Below are positions 1 to 6,555 of a stretch of 14,051 bases of DNA, piece after piece (the first letter of the stretch is position 1; the number at the start of each line of letters is the position of its first letter). Origin of the DNA: Firmicutes bacterium UBA4882 (GTDB lineage: Bacteria > Bacillota > UBA4882); contig DHDG01000042.1 of the NCBI GenBank assembly GCA_002399265.1, forward strand, positions 750-14,800, read 5' to 3'. The notes beneath the pieces were generated by a model, which did not search any database, was not told the DNA's origin, and was given only the letters and a program-made list of their open reading frames with translations. A program made the translations under genes and the position numbers.

Positions 1-1074
1 CTCCAGGCGCTCCTGAATAATCTCGAGATGCAGTAACCCTAAGAAACCCAGCCTGAAGCCGAACCCGAGCGCTACAGATGTTTCCGGTTCATAGACCAAA
101 GAGGCGTCATTCAGCTTCAGTTTATCCAGCGCATCGCGCAGATCCCCATAATCTTCATTTTCAACCGGATAAAGACCGCAAAACACCATTGGCAGCGCCG
201 GTCGGTATCCGGGAAGCGGTTTCTCAGCCGGTCGCTCGGCTTCAGTAATCGTATCGCCAACCTTAGTCTCACTGACTTCCTTAATGCTGGCCATGACATA
301 CCCGACTTCCCCGGCGCTTAGTTCTTCCACTGCTACCGCTCTGGGGCGGAATGTGCCGACTTCGACAACTTCATAATCGTTTTGACCCGCCATCATACGG
401 ATTTTCATACCCTGCCGCATCGTGCCTTCCATAACACGCACATAGGCAATTGCTCCGCGGTAAGGATCGTAGAGTGAATCAAAAATGAGCGCTCGCAGCG
501 GCTCGTCCGGAGAACCTTGCGGTGCCGGTATGCGCTCCACAATGGCCTCCAGAATATCCTCTGTCCCCAGCCCGGTTTTGGCACTAGCCAGCACGGCGCT
601 CTCCGGTGACAAGTCCAGAATGTCGAAAATCTCCTTCTTAACGCGCTCCGGTTCGGCAGAAGGCAGATCCATTTTATTAATAATCGGAATAATCTCCAAG
701 TCATGTTCGAGAGCCAGATAAAAGTTGGCGATGGTTTGAGCTTCTACACCCTGCGTGGCGTCAACGATCAAGAGCGCCCCATCACAGGCAGCCAAAGCAC
801 GGGAAACTTCATAAGTAAAGTCGACATGACCAGGTGTATCAATCAGATGGAGATGATAGACTTCACCATCCTTGGCTTTATAATCCAGTCTGACCGCTTG
901 CGCTTTAATGGTAATACCGCGCTCACGTTCCAAATCCATGCTATCCAGAACCTGTTCGACCATATCACGCGAAGAGACCGTCCCGGTATGCTCCAGCAAC
1001 CGGTCAGCCAGTGTGGACTTTCCATGATCAATATGGGCTATGATGCAAAAATTGCGGATGTGGGACTGCTTCAC
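1..1074 (-). CDS. lepA: Elongation factor 4 (LepA), N-terminal 358 residues, cut by the window edge
   Basis: Translational GTPase that acts on the ribosome in back-translocation or initiation quality control. The visible part holds the GTPase domain: the P-loop AHIDHGKST is at about residues 13-21, and the DTPGH switch motif and NKMD specificity motif follow in order. Family members are about 600 residues long, so the C-terminal 40 percent lies outside the window. The start is GTG at 1074, preceded by a GGAGGT ribosome site six bases upstream. The first residues after it (KQSHIRNFCIIAHIDHGKS) are typical of LepA. No canonical start fits better upstream, because the frame soon closes. The gene has its own promoter and sits downstream of a terminator, so it is probably transcribed apart from the SPOCS-like genes on its right. 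Identification is very secure. Confidence 0.97.
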   Translation of the reverse strand, partial: MKQSHIRNFCIIAHIDHGKSTLADRLLEHTGTVSSRDMVEQVLDSMDLERERGITIKAQAVRLDYKAKDGEVYHLHLIDTPGHVDFTYEVSRALAACDGALLIVDATQGVEAQTIANFYLALEHDLEIIPIINKMDLPSAEPERVKKEIFDILDLSPESAVLASAKTGLGTEDILEAIVERIPAPQGSPDEPLRALIFDSLYDPYRGAIAYVRVMEGTMRQGMKIRMMAGQNDYEVVEVGTFRPRAVAVEELSAGEVGYVMASIKEVSETKVGDTITEAERPAEKPLPGYRPALPMVFCGLYPVENEDYGDLRDALDKLKLNDASLVYEPETSVALGFGFRLGFLGLLHLEIIQERLE

Positions 1075-1120
1075 CGTGGAACCTCCATTACAACATAACA
1101 ATAGTTTTACGCCATTTTTT

Positions 1121-1150
1121 ATTATATCATTCCCACTGCGTCTCCGACAA
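1121..1150 (-). promoter_or_regulatory. Sigma-A promoter of lepA
   Basis: On the minus strand the sequence reads TTGTCG (1150-1145), an 18-base spacer, then a perfect TATAAT (1126-1121). Transcription would start near 1114, giving a leader of about 40 bases before the GTG of lepA. The -35 matches the consensus at four of six positions. Seen by eye only. Confidence 0.6.
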
Positions 1151-1205
1151 GACATGCGCAAAAAGACGTGCAGAAAAGCAGCGCAGAAAGCAGTGCGCCA
1201 AAGAA

Positions 1206-1239
1206 AGAGGCTGCCCGGTAATTGGCCGGAACAGCCTCT
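1206..1239 (-). terminator. Rho-independent terminator after the SPOCS-like gene pair
   Basis: The arms agaggctg (1206-1213) and cagcctct (1232-1239) form an 8-bp perfect stem, extended by an inner CCGG/CCGG pairing. On the minus strand the stem is followed by TTCTTT. It lies about 75 bases after the stop codon of the leftward 138-residue gene and ahead of the lepA promoter, so it separates the two units. Confidence 0.75.
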
Positions 1240-1313
1240 ATGTCAAGCGCCCAAACGCTTATTTTTAGTCTTCTGGTGGCCCTTGTGGCCTGCCTGTCGC
1301 CTGCCTGTGGCGG

Positions 1314-1730
1314 CTAGACTTTCTGGGCTACATTGCTGTCTACATCAATCGCCTGTGGCGGCGGGAAGAAAGTGTTCGCCGTAATAGTAAAAGCAATACT
1401 CCAGGAAGCAAGCGTGGAACCGACATTAATGTTAACAGTGCCGCCTGTGATTGTAGCGGCTATATCACAAGCCATCCCGGCCACAGTTCCCGGAACCGCC
1501 AACACGTTGGCATAAGGCACCGAAAATGTATTGGTCACTGTAGCACCGGATTGGTATGATATCGCCAGTTCAAAAGTCATACTAAAGATAACCTGGTCAG
1601 TCAACGTGGCACACTGTAAATTTTTAATCGTGGCCGTTGCGCCGATGGCCGGGGTGGTTGTCGGCACTGCCGACAACGTCGTATTAAATGTTGAGGTAAA
1701 GCTACCTGTTGCAAGAGGCGTCCTAATCAC
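1314..1730 (-). CDS. SPOCS/DUF3794-like single-domain protein, paralogue 1
   Basis: A 138-residue protein made almost wholly of short beta-strand-like stretches rich in T, V, I and A, with no signal peptide and no membrane segment. It is clearly paralogous to the next gene upstream. The shared landmarks are GVI-TP at the start, NLQC (Cys40), an IFS-TF--I-Y strand pair, PYANVL--PGTVAGM-C (Cys88), FTITA, and a proline-rich FPPP tail near residue 122. The pattern of strands followed by a VPYANVL-VPGTVAGM turn resembles the SPOCS (DUF3794) domain of spore-coat assembly proteins such as SipL; this is pattern recognition, not a search result. The start is uncertain. GTG at 1730 is the only canonical codon in this part of the frame, but similarity to the paralogue begins about two residues earlier (IQGVI versus LQGVI), and the AGGGGG sequence abuts the GTG too closely for normal use. 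The gene is well preserved, not obviously decayed. Confidence 0.6.
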   Translation of the reverse strand: MIRTPLATGSFTSTFNTTLSAVPTTTPAIGATATIKNLQCATLTDQVIFSMTFELAISYQSGATVTNTFSVPYANVLAVPGTVAGMACDIAATITGGTVNINVGSTLASWSIAFTITANTFFPPPQAIDVDSNVAQKV

Positions 1731-1808
1731 CCCCTGAATTCTATATGAAAATGAGCGGCTGTTTTTTCAGCGCACATCGTAATCAGAATGACACTGTATA
1801 GGCACGCC

Positions 1809-2285
1809 TTAGGTCAGCGTGAAATTGGTAAATGTATTGCTATCGACATCCTGCGCCGCAGGCGGCGGGAAATCTGTCGAAGCCGTAATCGTAAAAGTGA
1901 CATTATTAGTCACAGTAGACGGCGGAGTAAGCGAAACGGTCAACGCTGTTATAATCGCGGCGATTTCACAGCGCATTCCGGCCACAGTGCCTGGCAGCGA
2001 GAGTACATTAGCATACGGGATAGCAAACGCCTCTGTCACAATTACCGCATCGCTGGTCCTCATATAGGTGATCTGCTCCTGAAAAGTCAGGCTGAAAATA
2101 ATAGCATTTTCAATAGCAACGCACTGTAAATTGGCAACAACCATATTTTTACTTACAATGGCACTGGCCGCCGCGGAAAGCGTTACATTTACCGAAGATA
2201 CAAAGCTACCGCTTAATACTGGCGTATTAATCACCCCCTGCAATGGGATCGTTTCAATATACGCCCGGTGGTACAAGAACGGCAC
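1809..2285 (-). CDS. SPOCS/DUF3794-like single-domain protein, paralogue 2
   Basis: A 158-residue relative of the 138-residue protein that follows it about 80 bases downstream. It has the same order of beta strands, two cysteines at equivalent places (Cys55 in NLQC, Cys106 in GM-C), the PYANVLSLPGTVAGM turn at about residues 90-104 and the FPPP tail at about 139. The divergence is substantial, so the duplication is old. The domain most resembles SPOCS/DUF3794, found in proteins of the spore coat and its encasement machinery; a role in the spore surface is therefore likely but inferred. The start at GTG 2285 has no strong ribosome site, and an in-frame TTG about 13 codons downstream would give a shorter N-terminus beginning QGVINTP, close to the conserved block. 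The gene follows the DUF3467 gene by about 30 bases and probably shares its transcript. Confidence 0.6.
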   Translation of the reverse strand: MPFLYHRAYIETIPLQGVINTPVLSGSFVSSVNVTLSAAASAIVSKNMVVANLQCVAIENAIIFSLTFQEQITYMRTSDAVIVTEAFAIPYANVLSLPGTVAGMRCEIAAIITALTVSLTPPSTVTNNVTFTITASTDFPPPAAQDVDSNTFTNFTLT

Positions 2286-2316
2286 AGTCCAAAGTCATTT
2301 TATGGGCTTGACTGAC

Positions 2317-2583
2317 TTATTGCTTTGGGTTACCCGTTACTTTCTGGGCATGCAGTTCGATGGCAGGTAAGGCCCCGAAATTCTTTTCATACATTTGAAC
2401 ATGATTTTGCAGGATAGAGGCTAGTAATTTGGCGTGTTGGGGGCTCATAAACACAGTGGCAAGCGAATCAAACTCTCCTTTTTGAGCCTGTTCCCGATCC
2501 CGGTTACCAAAGTGCAAGATAAAGTCGAACAAATTACTCTCTACTTCCACGATGTTCGAATAGAACCGCTGTTCTTCTTTCAT
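2317..2583 (-). CDS. DUF3467 family small protein
   Basis: An 88-residue soluble protein of the DUF3467 family, recognised by the order SN-VEVESNLFDFILHFG (residues 9-26), a strand with MSPQHAK (46-52), then a helix running ILQNHVQMYEKNFG (57-70). This matches the small DUF3467 fold of bacteria and archaea, whose molecular function is unknown. The start is ATG 2583, with AGGAG just ahead of it and a second GGAGGT further upstream. It is the first gene of a leftward set with the two SPOCS-like genes. The close spacing suggests co-transcription but says little about function. A weak upstream promoter candidate, TTGCAT-N17-GATAAA (2745-2717), leaves a leader of more than 120 bases. Confidence 0.8.
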   Translation of the reverse strand: MKEEQRFYSNIVEVESNLFDFILHFGNRDREQAQKGEFDSLATVFMSPQHAKLLASILQNHVQMYEKNFGALPAIELHAQKVTGNPKQ

Positions 2584-2879
2584 GATCTCCTTCTACCTCC
2601 GTTTTCCGGTGATCCGTTATCCGCTCAAGGCAAATCAGCCTATCGCACTCTTTCCATTAGTAAATTAGCTGCCGAATCTGCTCTCGCCACGATTCTCCCC
2701 TCCGCCCTTAACTTCTTTTATCAATTACTAATCTTCCCTATGCAATAGTTCCGCATTTCAGGCATAGTTCCTGTGCGATCAGCCGGAAAACATAGTTCCG
2801 AGCAAACTGGGCCTTTTCAGACGTCAGTCTGCTGCTGTACAATTGAATAGAGCCATTCTGTAAGAAAGAGGGAATTTGC
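2584..2879. other. Divergent intergenic region between the DUF3467 gene and the methyltransferase gene
   Basis: This 296-base stretch holds no gene I can support. Leftward, a weak promoter candidate (TTGCAT 2745-2740, N17, GATAAA 2722-2717) points at the DUF3467 gene. Rightward, TACAAT at 2838-2843 is a possible -10 box for the methyltransferase gene, without a good -35. Just ahead of it lies the inverted repeat CAGAC-gtca-GTCTG (2818-2831). Three copies of ATAGTTCC occur at 2745, 2764 and 2792. These could be protein-binding sites, but nothing identifies the regulator. Confidence 0.4.
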
Positions 2880-3689
2880 GTGAAACTTTTTGGCATGGCC
2901 GAGGATTTGGTGCGCCAAGGCCTGGCAGTGACCGATACTTTCTATGGCGCTATGAGCGAATTATATGATACCACGATTACTGAAACGGACGATATTCCGT
3001 TTTATCTCTCATTGGCGCGACAGCACTGCGGTACGGGTGGACGCATCCTGGATATCGGCTGCGGAACCGGGCGGATTTTGCTACAACTGCTGCGCAATGG
3101 TTATCAGGCTGATGGCCTTGACATTTCCGCGCAGATGCTTTCCCTGACAAAGGCGAAATTGCAGGCTGCCAACTTGGAAACCGCCTTGTACCAGGGTGAC
3201 ATGCGGACATTGGACAGCCTCGGGCTTACTGTCAAATACCATCTTGTGATAATTCCCTACGCCTCGATGATTTATATGCTGGAAGACAGCGATCGCCTGG
3301 CAGTGTTCCGGGGAGTGTACAACCTACTCGAACACGGTGGTATCTTAGCGTTTGATTTCGACGCCGGGCAGAATGAAATTGGCATCAGCAAGCCATGGAT
3401 CAGTCTTCAGGCAATCGACAAAGATCAAGGCCGCTCTATTTTGCGCATTGCTCAGATGCATGGCATCAGCCCCAACCTCCGCTGTATTGCGCAGATCACC
3501 TGGCTTAATACTGAAAACCAAGGCAAGATCGTCGTTTCATGCGAGGAAGAATCTTCGATCTCCGCTCCGCATATGCAGGAACTGCTTGCTCAGGCCGGAT
3601 TTTCGGTAACAAAAATGGCTGGCGACTATCACGGCCAGCCGTACAGCGGCGGCGAACTATGCCTGATTACGGCCCGCGCTGATCATTAA
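2880..3689 (+). CDS. Class I SAM-dependent methyltransferase, substrate unknown
   Basis: A 269-residue soluble methyltransferase with the seven-strand Rossmann-like fold. The SAM-binding motif I is ILDIGCGTGRILL at residues 56-68. An acidic residue ends strand 2 in GLDIS (79-83), and QGDMRTL (105-111) is the adenine-contacting segment. Motif IV-like sequence HLVIIPYASMIYM (121-133) has no catalytic signature that fixes a substrate. The first 45 residues, including FYGAMSELYD, resemble the cap of small-molecule or tRNA-modifying methyltransferases annotated only as domain 25/11 types. The start is GTG 2880, with AAGAGGG eight bases upstream; an ATG five codons further in has no better site. 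It is the only rightward gene in the left half, is divergent from the DUF3467 gene and converges on the PatB-type gene. Confidence 0.85.
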   Translation: MKLFGMAEDLVRQGLAVTDTFYGAMSELYDTTITETDDIPFYLSLARQHCGTGGRILDIGCGTGRILLQLLRNGYQADGLDISAQMLSLTKAKLQAANLETALYQGDMRTLDSLGLTVKYHLVIIPYASMIYMLEDSDRLAVFRGVYNLLEHGGILAFDFDAGQNEIGISKPWISLQAIDKDQGRSILRIAQMHGISPNLRCIAQITWLNTENQGKIVVSCEEESSISAPHMQELLAQAGFSVTKMAGDYHGQPYSGGELCLITARADH

Positions 3690-3712
3690 CAGCCATAGCG
3701 CGAGCAGGCTCA

Positions 3713-3742
3713 GCGCCGAAAGGCCAAGGGCCGTTTCAGCGC
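3713..3742. terminator. Hairpin between convergent genes (possible bidirectional terminator)
   Basis: An interrupted inverted repeat pairs GCGC (3713-3716) with GCGC (3739-3742), GAAA (3718-3721) with TTTC (3734-3737) and GGCC (3722-3725) with GGCC (3729-3732), around a three-base loop. It lies between the convergent methyltransferase and PatB-type genes and overlaps the stop codon of the latter. It lacks a T-tract on either strand, so its role as a terminator is only a suggestion. Confidence 0.35.
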
Positions 3743-4926
3743 AGACAGCTGACGGCTTGCTCCAGCCGCCCCAGCGCTTCGCGCAGTAACGCACGCGGGC
3801 AGGCAATATTCAGGCGCTGATGGCCCTCGCCACCGGGTCCGAACATATATCCGTCGTTCAGGCCAAGCTTTACCTGATGCCGCATCCAGTCGCGCAGGCT
3901 GCGAATATCCATACCCAGTCCAGTGCAGTCAAGCCACATCAAATAAGTGCCTTCTGGTTCAACCGCTTTCACTTCCGGAATGCGCTGTGCCAGAAAATCC
4001 AGTGTAAAACGTACGTTGCCATGAAGGTAATCCAACAACTGGGTCAGCCATTCATCGCCTTCACGGAAAGCGGCCTCTAAGGCAGTCAAACCCAAGGTGT
4101 TTACGCCGCCCATAAACCCGGAAGCGGCCAGCTGAAATTGCTGCCGCAGTTTCTCATTAGCGATAATTGCCACAGAAGCAGCCAGACCGGCTAGATTAAA
4201 TGTCTTACTCGGTGCGATAAAAACGACCGAGTTTTGCTCGAATTCTTCCGATATGCCAGCAAACGGAACGTGTTGCCTTCCTTCAAAGATCAGTTCGCCG
4301 TGGATTTCATCCGCGATGATGATCGCCCCATGGTCAATGGCAATCCGGCCGGCCCGCATCAGTTCATCCTTACTCCAGACCCGACCAACCGGGTTATGCG
4401 GACTACACAAAATATAGAGACTACTGCGGGCCGTTTTCCCGTCCTGAGGTTCAAATGCCTGCTGCAGACTGTCGAAATCCATCTCATATCTGGCACCATT
4501 CAGACGCAACGGGCTGTTCGCAATTTGGCAGCCATTATTGACCGCCACGTCCATGAACGGAAAATATACCGGGCTTTGAATTACCACGTGATCGCCTACT
4601 TTAGTATAGGCTTTCACTGCGAAGGACAGCCCCGATACCACACCGGGAGTAAAGACCAACCATTCGGGCTGCACTTTCCATCCGTATTTGTTTTGCATGC
4701 GATCGATTACCGCCTGACGCACACCGGCACCGGCAATCGTATAGCCGAATACTCCGTGATCAATGCGCTGATGCAGAGCCTTTAAAATGGGTGCGGCCAC
4801 CGGAAAATCCATATCGGCCACCCACATCGGCAGGAGATCGTCGCTGCCAAAAACTGACGCCGCCCCGTCCCATTTTACAGAATCCGTATGGTAACGATTC
4901 AGAGGCTGATCAAAATCATACTTCAT
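3736..4926 (-). CDS. MalY/PatB-type PLP enzyme (cystathionine beta-lyase or aminotransferase)
   Basis: A 396-residue fold-type I PLP enzyme at full family length. The N-terminus has the family signature MKYDFD---NR--TDSVKWD and LPMWVADMDF (32-41). The cofactor site shows SPHNPVG (175-181), ADEIHGEL (205-212) with Asp206 for the pyridine nitrogen, and SKTFNLAG (240-247) with Lys241 as the Schiff-base lysine. Arg378 in NIACPR should hold the substrate carboxylate. Family members cleave C-S bonds of cystathionine or related thioethers, or transaminate, so the exact reaction cannot be read from sequence. It is the last gene of a three-gene operon: its ATG overlaps the stop of the cobalamin-type gene (ATGA at 4926-4923), implying translational coupling. 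AAAGGAAG lies about ten bases upstream. Its placement suggests it processes an amino acid or amine made or consumed by the two upstream enzymes. Confidence 0.92.
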   Translation of the reverse strand: MKYDFDQPLNRYHTDSVKWDGAASVFGSDDLLPMWVADMDFPVAAPILKALHQRIDHGVFGYTIAGAGVRQAVIDRMQNKYGWKVQPEWLVFTPGVVSGLSFAVKAYTKVGDHVVIQSPVYFPFMDVAVNNGCQIANSPLRLNGARYEMDFDSLQQAFEPQDGKTARSSLYILCSPHNPVGRVWSKDELMRAGRIAIDHGAIIIADEIHGELIFEGRQHVPFAGISEEFEQNSVVFIAPSKTFNLAGLAASVAIIANEKLRQQFQLAASGFMGGVNTLGLTALEAAFREGDEWLTQLLDYLHGNVRFTLDFLAQRIPEVKAVEPEGTYLMWLDCTGLGMDIRSLRDWMRHQVKLGLNDGYMFGPGGEGHQRLNIACPRALLREALGRLEQAVSCLR

Positions 4927-6554
4927 TTTGCGCCGCTTCCTTTCAACCGCTCTTGCTCTGATATCGACCGACCGCTACTATCAACGGAGCGACAGGCTCC
5001 GTCGATAATTCTAGTCGCCATCAGGCCGCGTGCCTCCGAGTTTCCTACCAAATGCGGAGCGTCCAGAATGCCTGTCTGAACCGCCCTGGCCAAAACCGCC
5101 GGATCCGCCAGCGGATCGGCGCTGTCTGCTTGTCCTAAGGCCCCGATCGCATCCACAATTGTCTGGGCTTCGCGCACCAACTCGTCACGCCGCGCCTGCA
5201 CTGTCTCATCCAGGGTATAGTCCGGCATGCCAACCCGTACATTTTTGAGTACGCCATGTACAATGCCGCAGCTCTCAATAATATCATCCGGAGTGGCTGC
5301 ATGATTGGCTTCGCAAAAGGCAACCACATGGATGATATCCGGTTTGAGCGCCAGGCTGAGCATGGTCGAAGCCGCCAGCTGCCCTTTAGCCAAATCCGTC
5401 TTGGGCGAAAAACTGGCCAATCCGGCGCGGCATTCCGTAAGCACACGGAACGATGGATCGGTCAAAGTCTTTATTAAGTCCATCTTAGCCAGCATTTTGG
5501 CCAAATCCATGGCTGGCGTAATGGCCGGCGGCGTGTTCCACATCAACTGCGCGACAAAGGTTGTCACTCCTAAAGCTTTGGCGTTGTACGCTGAAAGGTA
5601 GGCATCCGCCACCGCGACCGCATCGGAAGCATCCCGCAGGCTCCAATGGTGCGGGTCATTAACTTCCACCGGAATGTTACGATCGGCGTGCCACTTGATG
5701 GCCTGCTGATTTTCGCGAATAGCATCCACGAGGCTTCTATTTGAACGTCCGTCCAATTTACTATACCAAAACAAAGGAATCGCGGCCCAGGCGTTCTTAA
5801 TGGCGTCCTGTACTAATTTCGCCCACTGGATCAGGTCGCGGGTACCGGCATAAATCCGTAATAATGGGTAATTGCCGCAGCGGGTTGCCTGGTAGAGCGC
5901 TTCCAAATCCTCCGCTTGGCGCAAAGGTGCACCGCCGGCACCATCTTGCCGCGGATCCATCTCATCCGGCCTAAAAAAGCTGAATTGCGTATTCTGATCC
6001 GGCCCGATTGACAATACATCCAGCATGCCGGATTCTGCGATCCGGGTGGCCCCCTGAATGGTTTCCTCCAAAGAGGGCAACCCAAAATGATGCCGTAGAA
6101 TTGGATAAGGTGACCGGGCAGCAACCCTTTCAGTCAAAGTACCAGGATTCTTAATTGTTTCTGCGTCCGCCGGTACCCCGCGCAAATAGGCTACCACATC
6201 CTGCACGTTCTCTTCGCCGGAAAAAGCAGCTTCAAAAAGCCCGCTCTTGACAGCCACTTCGACAACCGGCGGCGTTCCCCCGAAGACAGCTTTGCTATGC
6301 TCTAAGCCACTGTTTTTTAGGGCCTGACGCAATTCGTCGAATAACTCGGCCGCGGTGGCCGGCGTCAAGCGATAGCTGACGGCCAACAAGTCCGGAGCAT
6401 ATTCACGGGCAGCGCCAATCAGTTCATCAATTGAGACGGCCGCTCCCAAAAATTCAGTTTCATGGCCGCATTCCCGCGCCAATCCCAGAAAATTCAGCAC
6501 GCCGGCAACGTGGACGCATTGACCGATGGCGGCTCCCAGGATTCTTTTGCCCAA
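4923..6554 (-). CDS. Cobalamin-binding-domain protein with a glutamate-mutase-E-like barrel
   Basis: A 543-residue soluble protein. Residues 1-125 look like a Rossmann-type cobalamin-binding domain: a first strand ending in CVHVAG (13-18), which keeps the His and Gly of the DxHxxG base-off motif but has Cys for Asp; a strand LLAVSYRLTPA (57-67) at the S-x-L position; and VFGGTPP (90-96) at the GG position. Residues about 140-470 resemble a TIM barrel of the glutamate mutase E or lysine aminomutase kind, with RIYAGTRDLIQW (233-244), PLFWYSKLDGRSN (260-272), VNDPHHW (298-304), VAQLMWNTPPA (334-344) and CEANHAATPDD (414-424). A helical tail follows. This suggests B12-dependent rearrangement of an amino acid, or corrinoid binding, but the reaction is unknown. 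The start is TTG 6554, one base after the previous stop codon, with GGAGGGAGAG upstream. It is translationally linked to both neighbours. No separate reactivase gene is visible. Confidence 0.75.
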   Translation of the reverse strand: MGKRILGAAIGQCVHVAGVLNFLGLARECGHETEFLGAAVSIDELIGAAREYAPDLLAVSYRLTPATAAELFDELRQALKNSGLEHSKAVFGGTPPVVEVAVKSGLFEAAFSGEENVQDVVAYLRGVPADAETIKNPGTLTERVAARSPYPILRHHFGLPSLEETIQGATRIAESGMLDVLSIGPDQNTQFSFFRPDEMDPRQDGAGGAPLRQAEDLEALYQATRCGNYPLLRIYAGTRDLIQWAKLVQDAIKNAWAAIPLFWYSKLDGRSNRSLVDAIRENQQAIKWHADRNIPVEVNDPHHWSLRDASDAVAVADAYLSAYNAKALGVTTFVAQLMWNTPPAITPAMDLAKMLAKMDLIKTLTDPSFRVLTECRAGLASFSPKTDLAKGQLAASTMLSLALKPDIIHVVAFCEANHAATPDDIIESCGIVHGVLKNVRVGMPDYTLDETVQARRDELVREAQTIVDAIGALGQADSADPLADPAVLARAVQTGILDAPHLVGNSEARGLMATRIIDGACRSVDSSGRSISEQERLKGSGAK

Positions 6555-6555
6555 G

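Noticed and set aside
2286..2316. Sigma-E-like -10 (CATAAAAT) ahead of the second SPOCS-like gene
   Set aside because: The -35 candidate is imperfect and its spacing is about 12 bases, short for sigma-E. It would also put the transcript start almost at the GTG.
4234..4785. Rightward 183-codon open frame
   Set aside because: It lies wholly opposite the PatB-type gene, whose motifs are intact. The product matches no family and has no ribosome site that I can see.
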